Numbered from the stretch's first letter, positions 1-5,580 are shown. The stretch is DNA of 5,580 bases from Candidatus Atribacteria bacterium (GCA_004525685.1 SPBW01000140.1:1-5580); one strand, 5' to 3'. Notes: a model not told the origin generated them from the letters alone. Made by a program: numbers and translations.

Positions 1-1346
1 CTGCCTCGCTCAAGAAGCGTGAGATCCCGTCTCTCATTTCGCTTCAGTGTGAACTTCGAGTACTGCGCATCTGCGCTCTCCGAAAAATCCACACCGTAGG
101 TTGTCGGTAACTGTGCTGGAATTGGGAAGGATGTCCGTGGATGCTCGAGATTGACCTCTGTGAATTGAGTGGCATATAAAGTCCACAAATCAACGTCTAG
201 ACCGAATGTCGACAAAACGCGAATAGACGTATTCGCCTGATATAGCAGAATGAATGCATTGTGTCGGTTTGCGTATAAACCGGACGAAACGGTAGCAGAC
301 AGAATGACAATCACAAGCCCAGCAAGCGTTCGGTTTGATCGCAGATGTCGGGACGTCTCAGAGAAGAGGAGCAAACCGGTAAGGATCAGCGCAATCAACG
401 CTGCGGTTATCCAATACGGAGGTCGGGGGACACTTGTCGAGCGCAGTGTGGCTAAGGTTAGTTGCTCAATACTTGGCATGCGTGTGGCAGACTTCACCTC
501 TTCTAGAACCCGAGCATATTCGTCTTCAGAGAGATCTTCCGGGCGAAAAGTGACTAGCGAGATCGTGCCCGCCCCCAATGGCATCGTGATGAGGATGGGA
601 ACCCCGTCTCTCTGAAGATCGGGGATGGAATGGCTTCTGAGATTGCCCTGAAGTATATATGGCCCCTCTGGCGTGGCTGTTAAGACAGGCGTGGACAGCG
701 GAAGCAGTTTTCGGAACACGGGAGAGTCCATCCTAGGGAATTCAGATCCGGTAAAGAGGACCAGAGAACCTCCTGAGACGACCCATTCTCCCAGTGTTTC
801 AAGGATTGGCGCAGACACAACTGGTTCTGACAGCCATACGCTATCAACGGCGTCGTACGCCCACCAATCTGTTGGCAACTCGGAAGCGGCGACGATCGCC
901 TCTGTGCGGTCGACATGCACTGAAGGTCCCACGACGAGTGGGAAAGGCCATTCACGGATGCCGAGTCTTGCACTGTACGCGTATCCCGCGACAATGCTCC
1001 CTTCGCTGTCAACAAGCTCGACCGTAATTGGATTCAGCGGTTCGACGATCGGTAGCGTGACCTCATAATCACCGTTAGATAGAACTCCCTCTGCGATGGT
1101 ATGGGAGATGGGCGCCTGAGTAGAGCCTGGAACGCCTTTTGTCTGCCTGACAACTAGGGTTCCCTCCATCGGTTCAGACAAACCGCTCAGGTTAATGAGG
1201 AGGGGGGCAAAACGATGACGCATGACTTGCCCATCGAATCCAAGTGTTAGACTCACTTCTGGGCTACATAATGCGAGCATGGAGAACAGTAGAATCGGTG
1301 CCAGTGCCGCGATTGAATACAAGATCCTCAGTTTTCGAGTGCGCAT
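1..1346 (-). CDS. Membrane-anchored protein with GATase1-like extracytoplasmic region (3' end outside window)
   Basis: The frame is open without a stop from the ATG at 1346 to the window edge, giving 448 residues with the C-terminus missing. The start is supported by GAGGAGAGG eight bases upstream. Residues 7-27 form an N-terminal hydrophobic helix (signal peptide or anchor). It ends at Cys27, but the preceding residues LAL do not make a good lipobox. Residues 30-125 look beta-rich, as in an Ig-like domain. Residues 137-270 alternate strands and helices and include a WVVSGGSLVLFTGSE stretch, which resembles class I glutamine-amidotransferase-like or flavodoxin-like folds in bacterial surface proteins. 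No catalytic Cys-His-Glu triad is evident. Two membrane helices follow at about 311-329 and 341-359, then another apparently extracytoplasmic segment. The family resemblance is by pattern only and no function can be assigned. The gene has its own predicted promoter and lies 279 bases downstream of the recombinase gene, so it is probably a separate unit. Confidence 0.85.
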   Translation of the reverse strand, partial: MRTRKLRILYSIAALAPILLFSMLALCSPEVSLTLGFDGQVMRHRFAPLLINLSGLSEPMEGTLVVRQTKGVPGSTQAPISHTIAEGVLSNGDYEVTLPIVEPLNPITVELVDSEGSIVAGYAYSARLGIREWPFPLVVGPSVHVDRTEAIVAASELPTDWWAYDAVDSVWLSEPVVSAPILETLGEWVVSGGSLVLFTGSEFPRMDSPVFRKLLPLSTPVLTATPEGPYILQGNLRSHSIPDLQRDGVPILITMPLGAGTISLVTFRPEDLSEDEYARVLEEVKSATRMPSIEQLTLATLRSTSVPRPPYWITAALIALILTGLLLFSETSRHLRSNRTLAGLVIVILSATVSSGLYANRHNAFILLYQANTSIRVLSTFGLDVDLWTLYATQFTEVNLEHPRTSFPIPAQLPTTYGVDFSESADAQYSKFTLKRNERRDLTLLERG

Positions 1347-1410
1347 GACACGAACCTCTCCTCGCAGAATGATGACATCGTTGGAATAGCCCATAAACAG
1401 AGAGGTCCGT

Positions 1411-1439
1411 ATTATCGTGGCTGCACTGTGCCAGTTCAA
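1411..1439 (-). promoter_or_regulatory. Predicted sigma70-type promoter of the membrane-protein gene
   Basis: On the minus strand TTGAAC (1439-1434) and GATAAT (1416-1411) are separated by exactly 17 bases. They match the -35 consensus at 4 of 6 positions and the -10 consensus at 5 of 6. Transcription would start near 1404, giving a leader of roughly 58 bases that contains the GAGGAGAGG ribosome binding site. A small dyad, CAAGC-5-GCTTG at 1437-1451, overlaps the edge of the -35 box and could be an operator, though arms this short can arise by chance. The rest of the 1347-1625 gap shows no convincing gene, RNA or strong terminator. Confidence 0.5.
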
Positions 1440-1625
1440 GCACTGCGCTTGTATGTGCCACTACTTGGAGGAAGATTCTCCGCTGCAAGTACGCGATCCT
1501 CACTTACGACGTCAGCGTGAATCTGTTGCGTCCAGATTGATCGAGGCCCAGGCTGCGTCTGAACGCGCCGCCGGTAGAAGTCAACGCTCGGTCAGGCAGG
1601 GAGACGTACACGTACACGCCTCGAC

Positions 1626-2243
1626 CTACTGCGGGAGATTCTCTACAGCCAGAACAGCATCTTCATTCAGGACATCGGCGTAGATCTGGGTGGTCTGAAT
1701 CGAGCGGTGTCCTAGTTGCTTCTGGACGAGGCGAAGATTGAAGTCAGATGCCCGATACAAGAGCGACGCATAGGTGTGTCTACACGAATGTATGGAGAAT
1801 CGCTTGGGGATGTCGACGGCATCGGCATTCTTGCGAAAGATGCGATAGACAGCGGTCCGCGTCAAAGGCCCCTTTCTGCTAGACACAAACAGCGGCGATC
1901 GGCCTGACACGTTCTCGCCAACGCTCTCTTTCCAGCTGATGAACTCAACAAGATGCGTTCGCAGAGCTGAGCCCATGCGGACGCCGCGCTTCTTGCCGCC
2001 CTTGCCATCTCGTACGATGAGTGATGCATGAGCGCGATCGAGGATAACATCACGTATCTGCAGGTCGCAGATTTCCGAAACACGTAGTCCCGCGTCGAGG
2101 GCGACGTGGAGGATGGCCCAATCTCGAATCGGCCGCTTCTTGCCGTTGCGGCTCGCTTCATCTGCTTGCTCGCGACAATGGGACTTCAGAGCAAGTGCTT
2201 GCTTCGGCGTCAGAAAGTCTTCGTGGGTGATGTCTAGTGGCAT
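1626..2243 (-). CDS. Short tyrosine recombinase/integrase (catalytic domain)
   Basis: This is a 205-residue site-specific recombinase of the tyrosine (phage integrase/Xer) family, which cuts and rejoins DNA through a 3'-phosphotyrosyl intermediate. The full catalytic set is visible: Arg54 in AGLRVSEI, Lys81 in the DGKGGKK beta-hairpin, His152 and Arg155 in HSCRHTYAS, His179 in LGHRS, and the nucleophile Tyr188 in TQIYADV. Family members of 300-400 residues carry an N-terminal SAM-like core-binding domain. Here only about 40 residues precede the catalytic fold, so the protein resembles the short FimB/FimE-sized class in length. The ATG at 2243 is chosen because AAGGGGAG lies just upstream; the frame stays open farther upstream, but that stretch is not domain-like and overlaps the HD gene. 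A perfect palindrome lies 57 bases upstream. No excisionase, phage or transposon gene adjoins it, so it is either a solitary resident recombinase or the remnant of an element. Its target is unknown. Confidence 0.9.
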   Translation of the reverse strand: MPLDITHEDFLTPKQALALKSHCREQADEASRNGKKRPIRDWAILHVALDAGLRVSEICDLQIRDVILDRAHASLIVRDGKGGKKRGVRMGSALRTHLVEFISWKESVGENVSGRSPLFVSSRKGPLTRTAVYRIFRKNADAVDIPKRFSIHSCRHTYASLLYRASDFNLRLVQKQLGHRSIQTTQIYADVLNEDAVLAVENLPQ

Positions 2244-2299
2244 GGCTCCCCTTTTGCGCCTCGAAGCATAGGTCTGAGTGACGAGAAAGGGGTGGACAA

Positions 2300-2333
2300 G
2301 TTTCGCAACAAAAGGGTACTTTTGTTGCGAAAC
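2300..2333. repeat. Perfect 34-bp inverted repeat upstream of the recombinase
   Basis: The left arm GTTTCGCAACAAAAG (2300-2314) and the right arm CTTTTGTTGCGAAAC (2319-2333) are exact reverse complements around a GGTA spacer. The repeat sits between the end of the HD operon and the recombinase start, 57 bases upstream of the latter. CGAAAC recurs three times at its right edge (starting at 2328, 2333 and 2340). Possible roles are a binding or crossover site for the adjacent recombinase, an autoregulatory operator, or an RNA hairpin. It has no T-tract after the stem, so it is not a typical intrinsic terminator. The dyad is seen directly; its role is inference. Confidence 0.9.
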
Positions 2334-2357
2334 GAAACACGAAACGCGCAAACATGC

Positions 2358-2406
2358 AAAAAGACAGCCGTTGCGAGATCTACCTATCCTGTCGCATGAG
2401 ACGGCT
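2358..2406 (-). terminator. Probable Rho-independent terminator of the HTH-HD operon
   Basis: Read on the minus strand, AGCCGT (2406-2401) pairs with ACGGCT (2371-2366). Inside it TGCGA (2396-2392) pairs with TCGCA (2376-2372), leaving a four-base bulge on one side and a 15-base loop. A run of five T follows at 2362-2358. The hairpin begins about 48 bases after the HD stop codon. The bulge and large loop make it weaker than a textbook terminator. Confidence 0.45.
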
Positions 2407-2454
2407 TTCTTGATGGAGGCCGACTGAGCCTCGCAGGAGGGTGCTCGAGGCGAT

Positions 2455-3240
2455 TTAAGGCGTCTTTGAGTCGATCGTGTACTTGTGAAGGATCTTTTTC
2501 TCCTTCTCGAGCACTTCGGCAACAACCTCCACAAATGGCGAGATCGTTGAGTTCTGCAACTTCTCCCGCAGCAGACTGTCAACCTGGAAGATGCCGGCTG
2601 AGTTCGACATCTCGATGGCGATCTTGATTGGGCGGTCTGTGCCTCGGTCAATGCGAACCTTCTGAATGGCCATCGCGGAGACGGAGTGAATGGTCGGGCT
2701 GCCTGTAGTGAATGGGATACGGGCGCGACCTGATTCCATGTCCAACGCATCGGCCACCTTCACTACGCCGGCCTCAATGGTGAGGGGGGCAATCTCTCGC
2801 TGGTGGGCATAGATGGCATGGAGCACCTCTCCTTTGAGTACCGTGCGTGTCCGCAGATCATAGACAGGTGTCAGAAGTTGATCGATAAGAGGTGGAGCCA
2901 ACATCAGTGAGAGGAACTCATGATTCTCGCGATGAATGACGTGGCCGATGTCGTGCAAGACACAAGCAAGCACAACGACGACTTCTGCATCATCGTTATC
3001 CAACCCGTGATGCACGACCGCGCTGGGCACGACGCCCCCCTGTACGAGAAGTCGAAGGAGCTTCAGTGCGATGTTGGTCATGATGCGGACGTGAACAGGT
3101 CCGTGATCATTGATTCCCATGCGGTCGATGGCTGTAATGTTGGCTGCGCTCCACAATGCAGCCAGTTCCTCTGAACTATCGATTTTCGCAACGACATCCG
3201 CCAAACGGCGATTCTGCTGAACAGGTAGATTAAGTGACAT
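2455..3240 (-). CDS. HD-domain metal-dependent phosphohydrolase
   Basis: This 261-residue, probably cytosolic protein belongs to the HD superfamily, metal-dependent phosphohydrolases that usually act on nucleotides or cyclic nucleotides. The motifs in order are NDHGPVH at 44-50, which supplies the first metal-ligand histidine; VLHDIGH with the HD doublet at 96-97; His103 and His107 in HRENHE; His141 and His146; and KVADALDMESGR at 161-172 with the distal aspartates 164 and 167. The fold is mostly helical to about residue 175. A beta-rich segment (about 183-222) and a Lys/Glu-rich C-terminal helix follow. The ATG at 3240 overlaps the end of the upstream helix-turn-helix gene by 11 bases and is preceded by GAGAGGA, so translation is probably coupled. 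The substrate cannot be told from the sequence. No GGDEF, REC, RelA-type synthetase or nuclease domain is fused. A role under control of the upstream regulator is inferred. Confidence 0.85.
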   Translation of the reverse strand: MSLNLPVQQNRRLADVVAKIDSSEELAALWSAANITAIDRMGINDHGPVHVRIMTNIALKLLRLLVQGGVVPSAVVHHGLDNDDAEVVVVLACVLHDIGHVIHRENHEFLSLMLAPPLIDQLLTPVYDLRTRTVLKGEVLHAIYAHQREIAPLTIEAGVVKVADALDMESGRARIPFTTGSPTIHSVSAMAIQKVRIDRGTDRPIKIAIEMSNSAGIFQVDSLLREKLQNSTISPFVEVVAEVLEKEKKILHKYTIDSKTP

Positions 3241-3691
3241 CGATATCCTCTCGTAGGTGAGTCCACCACGGCTGTGAATCGATCGCAGGTTCTGCGCAAC
3301 TTGAACCAGGCTGCAACTGAGTCTCGATGGCGGAAAGATGCGCGCGGATCTGAGTTAGCTCCTGACGCAGGCCTGTAGCAAGATCGACGGTTGAACGATC
3401 TGGTTTCATCTCGTTCAGCGCAGAACGAGATGAAACTGAAAGAGGCGAAACGTTGAATTGATACGACGTTGCGCGTATTACATTGCTCGCCTCTGTCAAG
3501 GTTAACCCGGTATCGTAAAGATCCTGGAATTGCTTCATGAGATCGAGGCCGGGGTCGGTGAGGAAGAGTTGATTATTGGGGCCTCTCCGGATGTGTTCGG
3601 AGAGAAGATCCTTGATGCGTTCGATTCGATTGCGCACCTGATTGTCGCTTGATAGCCCCAGTGTGCGGCGCAGCATGCCGATTGTGTGCAT
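3230..3691 (-). CDS. MerR-like helix-turn-helix protein with helical C-terminal tail
   Basis: This is a 153-residue protein. The ATG at 3691 is preferred over an in-frame TTG at 3736 because GGAGG lies four bases before it. Residues 3-75 have the layout of a winged helix-turn-helix of MerR type: an N-terminal helix pair, a short hairpin with QLFLTD (41-46), then LMKQFQDLYDTGLTLTEASNVI (51-72), which resembles the MerR 'L..L...G.sL.eI..ll' helices. Residues 76-100 look like a Ser-rich linker, and 102-127 are predicted helical or coiled-coil, consistent with dimerisation. No ligand-binding domain is apparent. It is the first gene of a two-gene operon and its last 11 bases overlap the HD-hydrolase start, so it probably regulates or partners with that enzyme. 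The linker is encoded by a perfect 34-bp palindrome. The DNA-binding role is inferred from pattern alone; the gene itself is supported by length, start signal and coupling. Confidence 0.75.
   Translation of the reverse strand: MHTIGMLRRTLGLSSDNQVRNRIERIKDLLSEHIRRGPNNQLFLTDPGLDLMKQFQDLYDTGLTLTEASNVIRATSYQFNVSPLSVSSRSALNEMKPDRSTVDLATGLRQELTQIRAHLSAIETQLQPGSSCAEPAIDSQPWWTHLREDIDVT
3403..3436. repeat. Perfect 34-bp inverted repeat inside the helix-turn-helix gene
   Basis: The arms GTTTCATCTCGTTC (3403-3416) and GAACGAGATGAAAC (3423-3436) are exact reverse complements around the spacer AGCGCA. The repeat lies within coding sequence and encodes residues 86-97 (VSSRSALNEMKP), the predicted linker between the DNA-binding part and the C-terminal helix. 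Total span and terminal GTTTC/GAAAC bases match the palindrome at 2300-2333, while the inner bases differ. It would form a strong hairpin in the operon mRNA. Confidence 0.9.
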
Positions 3692-3706
3692 AGAACCTCC
3701 GAACGA

Positions 3707-3736
3707 ACGATAGCGCAATGAGGGGGAGCGTGGCAA
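3707..3736 (-). promoter_or_regulatory. Possible promoter of the HTH-HD operon
   Basis: On the minus strand TTGCCA (3736-3731, 5 of 6 matches to the -35 consensus) and TATCGT (3712-3707, 4 of 6) are 18 bases apart. Transcription would start close to 3700, leaving a very short leader that begins near the GGAGG ribosome binding site. It lies in the 86-base region shared with the divergent mutL gene, so the two promoters would overlap or compete. The call is tentative. Confidence 0.3.
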
Positions 3737-3777
3737 GCTGATTGTGTCAGGACGGCAGATCGGATAGCCTCAGTTCT

Positions 3778-5520
3778 ATGCCGATTCAACGTCTTGGCAA
3801 GGCCCTAACTCAGAAAATCGCTGCTGGCGAAGTGGTCGATCGCCCTGCGTCTGTCGTCAAGGAACTGATTGAGAATTCCATTGATGCAGGGAGCTCGAAC
3901 ATTGACGTCATCCTCGTCGAGGGCGGGAAGGTCTCGATCACCATTCGCGATGACGGGGCTGGGATGAGCGAAGAAGATCTCCATCTAGCTATTGAGCGCT
4001 ACACAACCAGCAAGATTGCCACAGAGCAAGATCTGTATGGCATTCAGTCGTTGGGATTCCGCGGTGAGGCCTTAGCGAGCGTTGCCGCTGTTTCACGGCT
4101 GCGCATCATTACCAAGACGCCTCTGAGCGAAATGGCCTATGAGTTGCTCGCAGAGGATGGCGACCTCATCGGCATCTCGCCTGCGGCGCGAAGTGCGGGA
4201 ACAACAATCGAGGTAAGGGATCTATTCTACAATGTCCCCGTTCGCGCGAAGTTTCTCGGCGCTGCTCGGACGGAGTTCTTGCACATCAATCGCGTCGTGC
4301 AGCACATGGCGCTTCTGCGCCCTGACATTGGCTGGAAAGTGAGACATGGGGATCGCGACGTATTCTCAGCTCCGCGCGTGAACACGCTGTTGGATCGAGT
4401 GGCTCAGGTGCATGGAGCCGACGTGGCTCAATCCATGATCCCCATCGACATGAAGCGAGACGGGGTCGAGGTGAGTGGGTATGTGAGCCGCCCTGATTTC
4501 AAGCGAGGGAATCGGCGAGATCAGCTGTTCGTGGTCAACGGCCGAACCATCTCAGATCGCGGCCTATCATTCATCCTTTCCAGTGCCTATCGAGGTATCT
4601 TGAGACCCGGGAGCTTTCCCATCGCCCTCGTCTTCATTGCTGTGCCGCTTGATGAGGTCGATGTAAACATCCATCCACGCAAAGAGGAAATCCGCTTCGC
4701 CAATCCTCGAGATGTGCAGGATGCTGTTTCTGCTGCGCTGCAGAGAGGTCTCTCCAGCCGAGCGATTGTTATGCCTCTTGAAGGTGGCGAACAGGCGGGT
4801 TCTGCCAGACGGAGTGGCAACTGGCAGGCGGCATCATTCCAGCAACCGACGGATCGAGAACAGCGCCAACTCGGGCTGGATCTGAGGCACGAGATGAGCC
4901 TCAGTAGGACACTCAACGAAGCAGGAAAAGTGAGCATCCATGGAGATCGGCGTGTGCTTGGACAGATCCATAACACCTACTTGGTGGTTGATACGTCGGA
5001 GGGTCTCGATATTGTCGATCAGCACATCGCCCACGAGCGCGTTCTGTACGAGCAGTTGCGTGAGGAATGGCCTGCTGGCATTGTTCGTCAGATCTTCTTG
5101 TTGCCAGCTCGGATTGAGGTGTCGTTTGAACAGGCAAGTATCCTATCCGCTCACTTGGATGAGTTGGCCGAGATCGGCCTTGTGCTGGATGAGTTTGGTG
5201 GTGGCACGTTCCTTGTTCGAGAGTTCCCCCATGCATTGTCGGAGTATCAGTCGATGCGCGGATTCCAAGAGCTTGTCGAGGCACTGGCAGAGATCCTTGA
5301 AGCGCAAGGCGACTTAAAAGAGGCGTTGTATGACCGACTGCTCAGCCAGCTGGCATGCAGTGCCGCGATCAAGGCAGGGGAATCACTTCCCCTGGTCGAA
5401 GCACAAGAGCTCGTCGAGTCTCTCATGAAGCTCGAGAACCCCTACACCTGCCCTCATGGACGTCCCGTCATCATCAGCTACGCGAAGCACGAACTCGACA
5501 AGCGATTCAAGCGGGCATAA
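3778..5520 (+). CDS. mutL: DNA mismatch repair protein MutL (endonuclease type)
   Basis: This 580-residue protein couples MutS mismatch recognition to strand incision. The N-terminal GHKL ATPase is intact: VVKELIENSIDAG with Glu29 and Asn33, DDGAGM at 58-63, TTSKI at 76-80, GFRGEAL at 93-99, then the transducer domain ending near 335 (VNGRTISDR, VDVNIHPRKEEIRF). A short linker of about 50 residues leads to the C-terminal domain. There DQHIAHERVLYE (414-425) fits the endonuclease motif DQHA(X)2E(X)4E, with Ile in place of Ala. ACSAAIKAG (526-534) and CPHGRP (558-563) supply further metal-site motifs, and QIFLLP (438-443) matches the MutL beta-clamp-binding motif. These features mark the nicking MutL of bacteria without MutH. 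ATG 3778 gives the canonical family start MPIQRLG. A TTG at 3742 would add 12 residues outside the conserved fold. No Shine-Dalgarno sequence precedes 3778. A poor TTGTGT-17-TAGCCT pair (3742-3770) would make the mRNA nearly leaderless. Confidence 0.98.
   Translation: MPIQRLGKALTQKIAAGEVVDRPASVVKELIENSIDAGSSNIDVILVEGGKVSITIRDDGAGMSEEDLHLAIERYTTSKIATEQDLYGIQSLGFRGEALASVAAVSRLRIITKTPLSEMAYELLAEDGDLIGISPAARSAGTTIEVRDLFYNVPVRAKFLGAARTEFLHINRVVQHMALLRPDIGWKVRHGDRDVFSAPRVNTLLDRVAQVHGADVAQSMIPIDMKRDGVEVSGYVSRPDFKRGNRRDQLFVVNGRTISDRGLSFILSSAYRGILRPGSFPIALVFIAVPLDEVDVNIHPRKEEIRFANPRDVQDAVSAALQRGLSSRAIVMPLEGGEQAGSARRSGNWQAASFQQPTDREQRQLGLDLRHEMSLSRTLNEAGKVSIHGDRRVLGQIHNTYLVVDTSEGLDIVDQHIAHERVLYEQLREEWPAGIVRQIFLLPARIEVSFEQASILSAHLDELAEIGLVLDEFGGGTFLVREFPHALSEYQSMRGFQELVEALAEILEAQGDLKEALYDRLLSQLACSAAIKAGESLPLVEAQELVESLMKLENPYTCPHGRPVIISYAKHELDKRFKRA
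5466..5489 (+). repeat. Direct repeat, copy 1 (inside mutL 3' end)
   Basis: CGTCATC followed by ATCAGCTACGCGAAGCA, within the codons for the conserved C-terminal segment of MutL (around VIISYAKH). The 17-base part at 5473-5489 is repeated exactly at 5564-5580. The copy here is in the functional gene and is presumably the original. Confidence 0.85.
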
Positions 5521-5554
5521 AGGGATAGACCATCACTGTTGTAGATGATGACGG

Positions 5555-5580
5555 CGTCATCCAATCAGCTACGCGAAGCA
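5555..5580 (+). repeat. Direct repeat, copy 2 (downstream of mutL, at window edge)
   Basis: CGTCATC, two extra bases CA, then the same 17 bases ATCAGCTACGCGAAGCA, ending at the last base of the window, so the repeat may continue. The offset from copy 1 is 89-91 bases, and this copy lies outside the mutL reading frame. A small dyad, GATGAC-GGC-GTCATC (5547-5561), overlaps its left edge. Possible origins are a duplicated gene end left by an integrated element, a local tandem duplication, or an assembly artefact at a contig end. Confidence 0.8.

Noticed and set aside
364..369. QLGLDL at MutL residues 364-369 (bases about 4867-4884) as a beta-clamp-binding motif. The coordinates given here are residue numbers.
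   Set aside because: It resembles the clamp consensus, but the conserved MutL position is filled by QIFLLP at residues 438-443, so the linker match is probably incidental.
250..1068. Open plus-strand frames at 250-615 and 673-1068.
   Set aside because: They are antisense to a continuous minus-strand gene with a signal anchor, membrane helices and a good start. Their translations are Ser/Thr/Arg-rich with no domain features.
1417..1683. An 88-residue plus-strand frame across the gap between the membrane-protein and recombinase genes.
   Set aside because: It has no ribosome binding site and no domain-like composition, and it overlaps both the predicted minus-strand promoter and the recombinase 3' end.
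2244..2750. The recombinase frame stays open upstream to 2750, which could suggest a 374-residue integrase with an N-terminal DNA-binding domain.
   Set aside because: The upstream part is low-complexity Arg/Ser-rich sequence read out of frame through the HD gene and across the terminator and palindrome. A good ribosome binding site precedes ATG 2243.
2300..3436. Possible CRISPR relationship, because both palindromes start with GTTTC and end with GAAAC like many CRISPR repeats.
   Set aside because: Each sequence occurs once, the cores differ, there is no repeat-spacer periodicity, one copy lies in a gene, and no cas gene is visible.
4882..4904. CTGAGGC-9-GCCTCAG inverted repeat in the MutL linker region.
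   Set aside because: Seven-base arms are within chance expectation, and there is no T-tract or regulatory context.
5375..5394. CAGGGGAA-TCAC-TTCCCCTG inverted repeat within mutL.
   Set aside because: Eight-base arms with a short spacer are expected about once in a window of this size, and the codons encode normal MutL sequence.

Overview
The window is bacterial DNA of moderate GC content with five protein genes: four on the minus strand and one on the plus strand. The organism cannot be named from the sequence. The MutL carries the C-terminal endonuclease motifs found in bacteria that lack MutH, so an Escherichia-like gammaproteobacterium is unlikely. An uncultured or little-studied lineage would fit, but that is inference.

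Left part (1-1625): the 5' three-quarters or more of a minus-strand gene for a membrane-anchored, largely extracytoplasmic protein. It has a glutamine-amidotransferase-like fold region and two central membrane helices, and it runs off the left edge. A good ribosome binding site and a plausible sigma70-type promoter lie in the 279-base gap before it; the rest of that gap shows no gene. Next (1626-2243, minus) is a short tyrosine recombinase of 205 residues with all six catalytic residues, built essentially of the catalytic domain alone.

Middle part (2244-3691): the 211-base gap upstream of the recombinase holds a probable terminator for the preceding operon and a perfect 34-bp inverted repeat (15-bp arms, 4-bp spacer). 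Beyond it is a two-gene minus-strand operon. The first gene encodes a small MerR-like helix-turn-helix protein with a C-terminal helical or coiled-coil tail. The second, overlapping it by 11 bases, encodes an HD-domain phosphohydrolase. A second perfect 34-bp inverted repeat (14-bp arms, 6-bp spacer), again bounded by GTTTC and GAAAC, lies inside the helix-turn-helix gene.

Right part (3692-5580): an 86-base divergent intergenic region separates this operon from mutL on the plus strand. MutL is complete, and its start codon has no recognisable Shine-Dalgarno sequence. A stretch of the mutL 3' end is repeated about 90 bases downstream, right at the window edge. The most unusual signals are the two size-matched palindromes, one near the recombinase and one within a coding sequence, the little-known regulator/HD pair, and the duplicated mutL tail. 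None of them proves a new system on its own.
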